Shown here one piece after another: positions 7,501-15,376 of a stretch of DNA of 17,328 bases (positions are counted from its first letter, which is position 1; each line of letters opens with the position of its first letter). The translations under genes were made by a program, and so were the position numbers. The notes under the pieces were generated by a model that had not been told where the DNA came from, ran no database searches, and saw only the letters and a list, made by a program, of their open reading frames with translations. Source of the DNA: an uncultured Ruminococcus sp. (lineage in GTDB: Bacteria; Bacillota; Clostridia; Oscillospirales; Ruminococcaceae); contig CANQCJ010000019.1 in NCBI GenBank assembly GCA_947589205.1, positions 1 through 17,328 of the forward strand, written 5' to 3'.

Positions 7501-10500
7501 CAAAGTTTCTTCACCCTCATATCCGACATGAGTAAGGACAAACTTCATTTTTTCTCCGTTTACAGAAGCCTCGTCTTCCCAGGCATCCGGATTATTTTCT
7601 ACAGCCGTTCTATATCCGCTTGGTGTAACGACAAGCGTATTCATTTTCTTACCCATACCCTCATTGTTTTTATAACTTGGTGCTGTAGGTATATACCTTT
7701 CATTTATATTATCACTGTTTATACCCCTGTTTCTCCTTGAACCTACCGTAAATGCACTACTGACCCATGTTCCAGTAGAATCAAAATTTATACTACCGTT
7801 GAAGTCTGCCGCACTGTTTCTGAGGGCATAAAACTCAAAGCCCTGCGGCAATATATCATAAACATCGGAAAGATAAAGATTTGTGCTGCCGCTGTTCTTT
7901 ATGATGAGGTAATATGTTACGGTATTCTTTGCGCCCTTTTGTTCGCCTGTCTGATCGGTGTTAAAGAAAATAGGATCATTGGGTGTATAATGATATCTGT
8001 CGATACCTCTGTAGTATTCCGTAAACCAATCTCTCGCACCTTTTGTATAATATCCCGTCTCATATACGCCCTTTTGCAAAAGCACCTTGCCCGGCTCGGA
8101 AAGGCTGTGCGTTACTCTGTCGGGGAAATTATATACATAAAGGGTATTTGTAAGTACAGCGCCTCCTTTTTCTTCAATATATGTTTCCCATTCTCCGTCA
8201 TCACCTGCAAATGTAAGAGTAACATAGATATAGAACTGCGATTTCGGTGGGAATTGTACGCTTATGTTATCTTCCCAATTCCATTGCAAATATTGCTTTC
8301 CTGCGACAGCTTCAGCACCACTTGTATGGGGTTTGGTATTGGCGACCTCCCAATTATTCTCGGTTTTGGTTCTTTCGTCAGATTCTAATGCTGTAAATCC
8401 ACCGGACGTATCTCCCTTTACAAATTTTGCACCATTTGCAAATTTATATTCGATCGAAACGTTCGTGTCTTTTTTCCAATTAAATGCAGCACCTGTTTCC
8501 GGAAGAGCGTCATAGAAATCCTTTGCCGAAAGGTAAACTTCGGGTTTAGTTTCATCTTCTGCGCTTGGCGGGAAAGGATTTTCAAATTTAAGCCTATATG
8601 TAACGGTATTATTTTCCTTGCTTATTGTTGAAAAATCATCGCTGTCTATCTCGTCATATTTCGGTTCGGATCCTCTGCTTGCAACTATATCCTTGTAATA
8701 GGCAAGAGCAGCTCCGCCTGTAAAGATCGGTGCATATATTCTGTGACCTGGATAGTCGTTTGCCCACGCTTCATTATTTACGGTAAAGGGATCGGTGGCT
8801 GCGCCCTCAATATATTCATCATCGCATACAGCCTTATAACAGAAGCTTACAGTTCTGCCATCTTTATCGTCAAGCACCGCTTCGGGGTCGTTTACTATAT
8901 AATATTTTATAAGGGTCTCTAAGCCTGTTGCGGTCTTGTTTACCGTTACGGTGTCTGCACAAATGCCGCCTATAAATATATTTTTATATGTTCCGGGCTT
9001 TTTGAGTACATAATATTTGACACCGTCTACGGTTTTCTCGGGAAGTCTTTCTTCCGACAATTCGGGGTTATCCGAAGCCGGTACAAGCAGACACTGAAGC
9101 CCTGCCATTTTATCTACTACAGGAAGTACGTCATAACAGCTTTTTCCTCTATGGGTAAGGTCTACACTGTAGTCTATGATATCGCCTATTTGCAGCTTAT
9201 GTGACTTTCCGCTTTCGTTTCCGTTTATTGTAACTCCGTTTACCTTTCCGTCTTTGCTTATGCTAAGGTCGTAGGATACGGAGTCTTGACCGGTAGTTAC
9301 TTCATCTTTTGAACCAGTCTTATGATACAATGATGCTTTATTATGATAATACACAGGATTTCCCGGCAGGTAGTCATAATAATACAGACTATCTCCTTTA
9401 GGTAAATACATAAGAGAATTTTTAGTAGTAGCCTTAACGTTGTATTCTAATTTTTTACCCGCCGCAAGCTTATAATCATCAGGATAATCCCATGTGAGTT
9501 TGTAATTATCATTCATTGTGACTATATATGCAAGGGAATCAAGAGCCTCGGCAATAGTTTTATAAGTACCGCTTTCGCCTACCGTGACAGTTTTTCCATC
9601 GGTTTCTACAACAATATTTTTTCCGCTTTTGCTTATGGTTATTGTTTTGTTATTTACATCCCCGCTTTCGGCAAGACCATCATATTTAGTATGATCTTTC
9701 AATGTATTGGCTGCCGAGATATCGCCTTGTGTTTTTCCGTCAAGCGCAGTGACCTGACCTGTTGCAGGTGAAGTTATTACAGCGTCGGATATTTCTATAG
9801 TAAGATATTCTCCATGAAGCCCATCAAAAAGCGCCTGCATATTTTCGGGCTTTATATACAACAGTTGGTTATCTGTTGTTGTAAGAGTATCCTCCAATTT
9901 TTCAAGATTTTCGTATTCAAAAGGTGATGGGTTTTCCACAGTCAGCTTAAACTCTACGTCCTCACCCATATACTTAGGCTTTGTTTCCGTTATCATTTCC
10001 TTATCAAATGTAACTTTCGCACTGCCCAAGTCAAGCTCTACATCTGCTGTGTCTGTTGAGTCCTTTTTTTCTGCAAAGTTATAGTTGGTTTCGCTTTTTA
10101 TATTGTTTGTTATCTTCAACGAAGTGCTTTCAGTAAGCTCTTTTGCAAAGATAACCTCATCGCCAAAAAGAATATCTCCGCTTATTTGGGATATTTCTTC
10201 ATCGCTTTTTGTGTTTGCGACCCTGAAATGAATTATATATTTACCATCTTTGTTTTCAAGGCTCATATCGGTAACTGTACCGTTATTTTGGCTAAAGCCG
10301 GATATAGTGCATATAAGATACCTTTTGCCGTCTATGACCGAATAAAGAGAGCTTGAGCTTCCGTCAGATACAAAAACGGTATCGCTTGCATTTATATCAT
10401 CGCGCCATTTAAGCCCGGTCGGCAAGGTAAGCTCATCGGAAAAATCAACGTATTTTACAAAGTCGTTTCCGCAATCTCCCGATACGGTATCTCCGACAGG

Positions 10501-12990
10501 AGAGTACTTTATCTCATAACGCAGATTTTTTATTGCAATTGTATCATCATCAACAGCATTAAAGCCTATGGCTTTTTTATCGTCGTCGTCAATGCTTTTT
10601 GTTACATTGAATTCCTGTTCACGAGCGATCCAAGTGGGTTCTATATAATTTTCGGTGACATATATACCGTCTGCCGTTGTATATTTACCCGGTTCTATGA
10701 CTTTTCCGACATATTCATCTTTGACAGTATCTGAAAGCTTAACGCCCCATACCTGCATTTTTCTTCCCGGCTGGGTATAATTGGGATAGCTCAGAGAAAG
10801 TTTTGGAATATTTGTTTCACCCGATTCTCTTTTTTCTAACTCAAAATACCAGATATTAGGATCGTCCGTAGAGTGCAGTTTATAACCGTTTAATTCCGCA
10901 ACACCATCGCTTTCTTTTCTTACATATATCCTGTATACTCCGTTGACATTATCGGATATAGCAACACTAATTACAGCACTTTGTCCCGTATAATACTCTG
11001 CAGTTTTATCGGCGATCTGATTTGTGTCTTCCAATGACATCTCAATGCCTACAGTACCGGCATCACCTATTGCGCCATCATTTTTGGCTTCTGCATTTTC
11101 AAACGGCTTTTCTGTAATATCTTTGCCTATCAGAGTGTTTACAAACAGGTTAGAGCCAAAGTCGGCACAGCCGGTAAACGAATTTTTTATATTCTCCTGC
11201 GTACTTTCGCTGTTTATGCTTTCAAGATTTTCGGCATTTGCAAAAGCATAGTCGTCTATTGCAGTTATTGAATCGGGGCTTTCAAATGTAAGTGATTTTA
11301 CTGAACTGCCCTTAAAAGCGTCTTTGCCTATGGCAGTGACGGAAAAGTTATTATCACCGCATTTTACAGTTGAGGGTATAGTCAAAGTATCGCTATTTCT
11401 TGCGCCGTAAACAAGCTCTGCAAACCCGTCGGAGCTACCCCCCCCCGTTAAATGGTAAACATTACCATAATTATCGGTGCAGTATTGTCCGCCTTTTGTA
11501 AACGGCGCGGGCAGACCTGTGTTATTTTCCTCTGTACCAACAGTAAAGCTTACATTTTTATCAATAATTATATCGTCGATATGACCCTGTACGGCTTCCA
11601 AGAGATCTGTGCTTATACTCGACGGGAATTCGCCGTCATCGGCAGCAGTTAGTTTCAAATCAAAGCTGCCTGCGTTTTCAAAGGCGTTTGCTGACACAGA
11701 GCCGAGCGAAGAGGCTTTATACACGACCTCCTTGAGACCGGTACAGCCCGAAAAAGCCCCGCTGCCTATTGATGTCACTTTATCGCCTATAACAGCCCGC
11801 TCTAAGGATACATCGCCCTTGAACATATTATTTGTTATCTGCGTAAGGTCGGGCAGGGAGTCAAAACCGAAATCTTCAAGAGCAGGGTTGCCGGAAAAAT
11901 TTCCGCTGCCGCTAAAAGCGGGTCCGTTTGTATTTTTCTCCCATATTATTTCTTTGAGGTTGGGACAATTTACGACCGTATCCGATTCGGTCACATTTTT
12001 AATGGTGTCCGGCAGCTTAAGAGTACTTACACTTTTGCAGTCCCTCATTATTGTACCGTTTATATCGGTAATGTTAAGGGGAGTGAGATCCAGGACCTCC
12101 ACTTTTGTATCATGTATTATTTCGGTAATGCCTGTTATATTGTTTGTATTCGTCTCAAACGTTATATTTTTAAGAGATTTGCAGTCGTAAAACACTCTTG
12201 AAAGATTGCCCGAAATATTCCCCGGAACAGTAATGGATTCAAGAGACGTACAGCCGTAAAAGCCCGGATAATATCCACCCGTACCCGTTCCGAAGGAAAA
12301 GCTGTCGGATACTATTTTAGTAAGGTCTATATCTGTCAGCTCCGTACAGTTTGCAAAAATCTCTCCGTCTTTCTTTCCTAATTTTGTAAGGACTTTATTT
12401 TCCTTAAATTCAACTTTTTTCAGCTTTGAATTTGAAAAAGCCGCATCGCCTATTTCTTTAACGGAAGCTGGTATTATGACCGACTCAAGACCCGAATTAT
12501 AAAAAAGCCTGCACGCGTCGGCGTCTTTAGTGCCTATGTATTCGAGCGCGGTAAGATTTTCAAGATTGACTTTCTTCAGATTTGTACAGCCTTCAAATAC
12601 AGAATTTCCCGTTTCCTTAAGAACCGCGTTTTTTTCAAAGTCTACACTTATTAAAGATTCGCAGCCCTTAAAGGCGGCTTCACCTATCGAGCTTACTCTT
12701 TCACCTACTACGACCTTTGTAATGCTGTTTTTATACGGAGCAATTTCATCGCTTTCAATAAAGTTTTCGGGTATAGATGTACCGCTGAATGTTACCGTGT
12801 ATGTACCGTCCGCATTTATGCTGAGCGCCCAACCGCTTCCCTGCGCGGCGGGCGATGCGCTTAACGTAGTTACCGAATTATCCTTTGCCGCTGCATACTC
12901 AAAAACTCCGCTCGGAAAATTTGTGCCTGCTATGCTTAAAACAAGCATGGCGGAAATTACGGCGCTTGCAATTCTTTTAGTTTTTCTCAT
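4546..12990 (-). CDS. giant sortase-anchored surface protein with BspA-like leucine-rich repeats
   Basis: A 2814-residue secreted protein, probably an adhesin. Residues 1-35 form a signal peptide (basic start, hydrophobic core about 8-22, AAA cleavage site). BspA/LRR_5-type repeats with the IGxxAFxGCxxLxxVxF pattern occupy about 95-450 and 525-620. A long stalk of DUF11-like and isopeptide-domain-like segments follows, with recurrent NTVTYxL...YDxLP patterns. A CnaB-like domain lies at about 2650-2772, with the expected Lys (about 2655), Glu (about 2737) and Asn (about 2770) for an internal isopeptide bond. LPSAG is at 2776-2780, then a membrane helix and CRKKKKAA. These are the parts of a sortase substrate; no sortase gene is in the window. 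The ATG at 12990 has GGGAGG about 9 bases upstream. It has its own promoter and terminator. Oddities: nine consecutive G in the coding strand at codons 515-518, and a sharp drop in G+C at about 5230-5460. The binding target is unknown. Confidence 0.93.
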   Translation of the reverse strand: MRKTKRIASAVISAMLVLSIAGTNFPSGVFEYAAAKDNSVTTLSASPAAQGSGWALSINADGTYTVTFSGTSIPENFIESDEIAPYKNSITKVVVGERVSSIGEAAFKGCESLISVDFEKNAVLKETGNSVFEGCTNLKKVNLENLTALEYIGTKDADACRLFYNSGLESVIIPASVKEIGDAAFSNSKLKKVEFKENKVLTKLGKKDGEIFANCTELTDIDLTKIVSDSFSFGTGTGGYYPGFYGCTSLESITVPGNISGNLSRVFYDCKSLKNITFETNTNNITGITEIIHDTKVEVLDLTPLNITDINGTIMRDCKSVSTLKLPDTIKNVTESDTVVNCPNLKEIIWEKNTNGPAFSGSGNFSGNPALEDFGFDSLPDLTQITNNMFKGDVSLERAVIGDKVTSIGSGAFSGCTGLKEVVYKASSLGSVSANAFENAGSFDLKLTAADDGEFPSSISTDLLEAVQGHIDDIIIDKNVSFTVGTEENNTGLPAPFTKGGQYCTDNYGNVYHLTGGGSSDGFAELVYGARNSDTLTIPSTVKCGDNNFSVTAIGKDAFKGSSVKSLTFESPDSITAIDDYAFANAENLESINSESTQENIKNSFTGCADFGSNLFVNTLIGKDITEKPFENAEAKNDGAIGDAGTVGIEMSLEDTNQIADKTAEYYTGQSAVISVAISDNVNGVYRIYVRKESDGVAELNGYKLHSTDDPNIWYFELEKRESGETNIPKLSLSYPNYTQPGRKMQVWGVKLSDTVKDEYVGKVIEPGKYTTADGIYVTENYIEPTWIAREQEFNVTKSIDDDDKKAIGFNAVDDDTIAIKNLRYEIKYSPVGDTVSGDCGNDFVKYVDFSDELTLPTGLKWRDDINASDTVFVSDGSSSSLYSVIDGKRYLICTISGFSQNNGTVTDMSLENKDGKYIIHFRVANTKSDEEISQISGDILFGDEVIFAKELTESTSLKITNNIKSETNYNFAEKKDSTDTADVELDLGSAKVTFDKEMITETKPKYMGEDVEFKLTVENPSPFEYENLEKLEDTLTTTDNQLLYIKPENMQALFDGLHGEYLTIEISDAVITSPATGQVTALDGKTQGDISAANTLKDHTKYDGLAESGDVNNKTITISKSGKNIVVETDGKTVTVGESGTYKTIAEALDSLAYIVTMNDNYKLTWDYPDDYKLAAGKKLEYNVKATTKNSLMYLPKGDSLYYYDYLPGNPVYYHNKASLYHKTGSKDEVTTGQDSVSYDLSISKDGKVNGVTINGNESGKSHKLQIGDIIDYSVDLTHRGKSCYDVLPVVDKMAGLQCLLVPASDNPELSEERLPEKTVDGVKYYVLKKPGTYKNIFIGGICADTVTVNKTATGLETLIKYYIVNDPEAVLDDKDGRTVSFCYKAVCDDEYIEGAATDPFTVNNEAWANDYPGHRIYAPIFTGGAALAYYKDIVASRGSEPKYDEIDSDDFSTISKENNTVTYRLKFENPFPPSAEDETKPEVYLSAKDFYDALPETGAAFNWKKDTNVSIEYKFANGAKFVKGDTSGGFTALESDERTKTENNWEVANTKPHTSGAEAVAGKQYLQWNWEDNISVQFPPKSQFYIYVTLTFAGDDGEWETYIEEKGGAVLTNTLYVYNFPDRVTHSLSEPGKVLLQKGVYETGYYTKGARDWFTEYYRGIDRYHYTPNDPIFFNTDQTGEQKGAKNTVTYYLIIKNSGSTNLYLSDVYDILPQGFEFYALRNSAADFNGSINFDSTGTWVSSAFTVGSRRNRGINSDNINERYIPTAPSYKNNEGMGKKMNTLVVTPSGYRTAVENNPDAWEDEASVNGEKMKFVLTHVGYEGEETLADGRKRIKFHFIKNGTEGLNDTEGGYYSDEHKPDNIQTAKIGEDAVPYLAPGEFTQFAYTVFTADNNDAEEKAVNYAAMEYIDTTGNTEVGLDTETGVDVAKYNGMENNDGSRELWDNTKAQNAGFSETSSFNKAEERQWLVSGVTVEKGDIIPGITKKVTGDDLLEKENGKESEVNWTVTSRNNGTDAMMDYVISDTLEPGFRFEGDVKYEIHGNSGPVSENEGKRGNDCLLKCGIKEKAPNPNVSGQPEDEGRGSDIMFHIKRESDMSKLLIYSNTMRDGRETPVTVTANEGWTYIPNIYFYDTNNAGTENYLNGNILAGAYVKFEQEGEGEKLHETLKIRFAYKAGETENIAAYAIPAGGYSVLKVDTVADKEVLPGMYLNNAYIIPSQKFDNNDVSQGHPTTLDGEAAVQSTAPVTFYQGTPTTSYKEIAEIGADGNATDNTARSDKEENCILVSSKESKVRYTLNIQNSDEKDLDQLVVIDNLPQVDDTVTVGADGADGNTLRDELKRYSEFKVSLAGTPNFTINIVHKDNTGTVTETKTLDQDTDYKVQYSTKTSGFSGSDWEANNNDDDQATWKDDIDEIKRDGGEVRSIRFVIGNDIVKQGDKVEISFDAVIDDGAQPSQVAWNSFGYSYLVESLRAQAAPLNVGVRIPSEPQIKKSIVTSRGGLSPISEDKTFRFLIYKGDEAEEFNDYTEVGLAEKLAPLYYKYTDYTLLKLSVKKGEDQSDIFDISTLYKYGISDLTSWDPIRHFYKKDDNPWVWEEGATYYILEIDDEENEGLSFFDINGRSQRQYKFTYDPSRNEEITISNSKPDWNIRILKHNEYDSPLEGALFGIYTPNEGEKMSDDDFNALGIDEKYRTKSVVDDVTGEFKAYHLMDTGTSNENGVLSWGGLGEDSYLVYEITPPSGYDGSDDNYIFKRNEADPTATLSEIVVNTPAITLPSAGGRGTAPIKAVGAALTITPMILLYFCNCRKKKKAA
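11438..11446. repeat. nine-base C tract (G9 on the coding strand) in the surface-protein gene
   Basis: C9 on the plus strand reads as Thr-Gly-Gly-Gly at codons 515-518 on the minus strand. It lies in the linker between the two leucine-rich-repeat blocks. The present length keeps the full 2814-codon frame open. Gain or loss of one base would shift the frame about one fifth of the way into the protein. Confidence 0.95.
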
Positions 12991-13087
12991 ACGAGAGGAC
13001 CTCCCTTAAAAAAATCCTGCAAAATTACGGCTTAAGCCCAAAAAATGTATTTCAGATATTTTTAACTTAAAATAATTATATACAATA

Positions 13088-13116
13088 ATTATACCATAAA
13101 AGTATTGCTTTGTAAA
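13088..13116 (-). promoter_or_regulatory. sigma-A promoter of the large surface-protein gene
   Basis: On the minus strand TTTACA (13116-13111) and TATAAT (13093-13088) are 17 bases apart. The leader would be about 90 bases and contains a perfect GGCTTAAGCC palindrome (13029-13038). It ends in the strong GGGAGG ribosome site before 12990. The promoter lies immediately beside the truncated end of the epimerase relic. Confidence 0.8.
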
Positions 13117-13160
13117 TAGTTTGATAACAAAATTTTTTCGTTTGTGCAAAATATATAATT

Positions 13161-13810
13161 TTGACACATGGACTTTGGGAGTTTTGTGCGGTCTATCCGG
13201 AATACGAAGCACAGCCGTTTAAAGAAGATACTCCCTTAGCTGAAAATAAATTTTGGGGAAAATACGGAACAGATAAGATCGAAGCAGAAAAAGCTCTATT
13301 ACATAGAAAACCGTCAGCATATGTGCTTCGTCCGCCTTATTTATACGGACCGATGAATGATCTATACAGAGAAGCGTTTGCTTTTGACCGTGCACTTCAG
13401 GACAAGCTTTTTATCTGCTTAAAAACGGTGAAATGAAAATGCAGCTTTTTCATGTAGAGGATCTATGCAGATTTATTGATATTCTGTTGATGAAAAAGCC
13501 GGAGCAGCATATTTTTAATGTAGGAAATTCAAATGCAATAGCTATCCGTGAATGGGCGGAAATGTGTTATGCTGCGGCGGGCAAAAAATTTAAATTTAAA
13601 AATATATACGCCGACATAGAACAGCGAAATTATTTTCCCTTTTATGATTACGAATACTATCTCGATGTGTCAAAACAACATGAATTGCTGCCTGACGAAA
13701 AGGATATGTACAGCGGCTTAAAAGAATCGTTTTTGTGGTATATTAAAAATTCTGACAGCGTTAATAAAAAGCCTTATTCAGAGTTTATTGACAGCGCGTT
13801 TTTGCATTGA
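13161..13810 (+). pseudogene. 5'-truncated, frameshifted NAD-dependent epimerase/dehydratase (extended SDR) relic
   Basis: The C-terminal part of a sugar-nucleotide epimerase-like extended short-chain dehydrogenase. Recognisable pieces are AVYPEYE, the catalytic YxxxK as YGTDK followed by IEAEKAL, then VLRPPYLYGP, FHVEDLCRFIDILL and FNVGN. The N-terminal Rossmann half with its GxxGxxG loop (about 100 residues) is absent, and no ribosome site precedes the fragment. The frame breaks near 13407-13412: loss of one base beside a run of five T ends the first frame at 13436. The second frame restores YLLKNGEMKMQLFHVED and runs to 13810. If translated at all it could not bind NAD normally. The left boundary is approximate; similarity becomes clear from about 13185. 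It abuts the surface-protein promoter, which suggests that gene arrived or rearranged here and cut the epimerase. Confidence 0.85.
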
Positions 13811-13892
13811 ATTTTTAGAAAAACCAATTTTCAAAATACATACTCATAAAACCGTTCATCTTACAATGTGCATTTAATATTATATTTTCATT

Positions 13893-13940
13893 TGCGGATC
13901 AGAAAACGGGCTTATGTAAAAAAAATAAGTCCGCATTTTT
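13893..13940. terminator. bidirectional terminator between the epimerase relic and the GNAT gene
   Basis: CGGGCTTA (13907-13914) pairs with TAAGTCCG (13926-13933) with one G-U pair. Six T follow on the plus strand, and TTTT lies on the opposite side for minus-strand transcripts. An alternative outer pairing, TGCGGA (13893-13898) with TCCGCA (13930-13935), is also perfect. It lies just past the stop of the GNAT gene, so that gene probably uses it. Bases 13811-13892 hold nothing I recognise. Confidence 0.75.
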
Positions 13941-13942
13941 TA

Positions 13943-14407
13943 TCATTTCAAATTCTTAGCATAACAAACCGCACCGTCTAATTTATCATACGGCGGATAA
14001 TTTTCAATTTTTACATACCCCAATTTCCGATACAGACCGACCGCGTCATACATGATCTCTCTTGTTTGCAGGATCGTTTTTTCAAACCCGTTTTGAACAG
14101 CCTTTTTCTCGATTTCCGTCATCATTTTTGACGCTATCCCCCTGCCGCGGAATTTCGGTTCTACCCACACTCTTTTTATTTCAACATCACGCTCGGAGTA
14201 TTTTTTCATACCCGCGCAGCCTACGCATTTTTCACCTATAAACGCAAGGAGTACGTCCTGTATCGTTTCGGAAATATTGTAAGGAATAAAGGCCTTTCGA
14301 TTTTCCCTGCCGCCGACAATTTCGCTGTAATATTTTTCTGTCACAAGATAAAAATTTTGAAAATTTTCATTTTCTCCGTTCGTCCAAATAAAATTCAGAT
14401 TGTTCAT
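13943..14407 (-). CDS. GNAT-family N-acetyltransferase
   Basis: A 154-residue cytoplasmic acetyltransferase that would use acetyl-CoA; the acceptor is unknown. The acetyl-CoA pyrophosphate-binding motif A is clear, VEPKFRGRGIASKMM (RxxGxG), after the beta strand VEIKRVWV. The C-terminal LYRKLGYVKIENYPPY pattern is typical of the family, and YPPY followed by a late Cys is common in small putative acetyltransferases. The start is ATG at 14407 with GGAGG 8-11 bases upstream, behind its own promoter. It is convergent with the epimerase relic and divergent from the sensor kinase. Intact, and of normal length for a single-domain GNAT. Confidence 0.93.
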   Translation of the reverse strand: MNNLNFIWTNGENENFQNFYLVTEKYYSEIVGGRENRKAFIPYNISETIQDVLLAFIGEKCVGCAGMKKYSERDVEIKRVWVEPKFRGRGIASKMMTEIEKKAVQNGFEKTILQTREIMYDAVGLYRKLGYVKIENYPPYDKLDGAVCYAKNLK

Positions 14408-14472
14408 AGAAATCCCCTCCTTAAAGCTCGTATTTGCAATACTATAAGCATAATTCGATGCTTTCCGTTTTT

Positions 14473-14502
14473 ATTATACAGCCCTTTGCATTAGTTTGTC
14501 AA
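14473..14502 (-). promoter_or_regulatory. sigma-A promoter of the GNAT gene
   Basis: On the minus strand TTGACA (14502-14497) and TATAAT (14478-14473) are both consensus, with an 18-base spacer. The leader would be about 60 bases before the ATG at 14407. Confidence 0.75.
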
Positions 14503-14579
14503 GCTTTTTTACGTACCTTCAAATGATTTTGGAAAAATATGTTAAGAAAATTATTTTTTTGAAATTTTTTAAATATATC

Positions 14580-14608
14580 TTGAAATATAAAGAAAAATGT
14601 GATAAATA
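14580..14608 (+). promoter_or_regulatory. possible promoter of the sensor kinase
   Basis: TTGAAA (14580-14585) and TAAATA (14603-14608) are 17 bases apart, in a very AT-rich stretch (14520-14635) where chance matches are common. It is about 45 bases upstream of the kinase ATG at 14652, which is preceded by AGGAGG. Confidence 0.4.
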
Positions 14609-14651
14609 TTCATAATACTGTTTTTATTTAATCCAACAGGAGGGATACTGC

Positions 14652-15376
14652 ATGAACGAACAAAAAAGCCGCTTCATCTGCCGATAACGCTTATCGCTAT
14701 AGCTGTATTGACTGTTCTTATTATAAATCTTTTTATAATGACAAAAGTAAACAGAGACCAGATAGAGGACTTGGGCCGCATGAGACTCGAGCTTATCGCC
14801 GCCGATCTTCAGAAACGTCTCGACGTCTGTACCGACTCTTTAAATAAGGTAGGCGAAAGACTGTCCGACACTATCGAGGACGGATATACCGAACAGGAGC
14901 TGCGGGATTTTCTTTCGGAAGAAAAGAAAAAGGAAATAGCCTCTACCGGCAGGACCTGCCTGAACGTCTTTTGCGTAACGCCTGACGGAGAGGTGCTTAT
15001 CTCGGATATGGCGACGCCCGCCGATTATGTGCTTCAGGACAGAGACTGGTACAAGGCTCTCATGTCCGCACCGAGAGATGAGGAATATATCTCATCGGTA
15101 TACGAGGACGCTTTTACCGACGGAATGTGCTTTACGGTCGCGGCTTCGTTTGACGACGGTAAATTCCTGCTGGGTATGGACTATAATATGAACGATATCC
15201 AGTCCTACATAAACAAAATGGGCGGCGAGGATTACGGCGACGCTATGATAGTAAACAGCGACGGTACTATTGCCGGTTATACCGATGAATCCGTTGTCGG
15301 CGATAAGATCTCCGATGATTTTGCCGATTACCGCGACGCGTTTTGCTTATTTCCTCCAATTCGGATTCTGCCGTGA
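14652..15376 (+). pseudogene. tandem dCache sensor kinase, segment 1: TM helix and first dCache domain
   Basis: First part of one broken gene that continues to the right edge. ATG at 14652 with AGGAGG about 8 bases upstream gives MNEQK, then hits a stop after 11 codons. One extra A in the run of six A (14662-14667) would restore MNEQKKPLHLPITLIAIAVL and join the long frame. The restored protein has a membrane helix at about residues 12-33. An extracellular double-Cache (PDC) sensor domain follows, with the characteristic QDRDWYKAL, then GMCFTVAASFDDGKFLLGMDYN. dCache domains bind small extracellular ligands such as amino acids; the ligand here is unknown. The frame breaks again at four T (15341-15344) and stops at 15376. 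If 14708 (TTG) were the real start, the membrane helix would be shortened and no ribosome site would be present. Confidence 0.8.

Noticed and set aside
7135..7740. Plus-strand open frame of 201 codons with hydrophobic stretches
   Set aside because: Antisense to the large surface gene; the hydrophobic look comes from reading the opposite strand of Asn/Asp/Lys-rich codons. No promoter or ribosome site.
11609..12190. Plus-strand open frame of 193 codons, Ser-rich
   Set aside because: Antisense shadow of the leucine-rich-repeat region; its apparent periodicity mirrors the real repeats.
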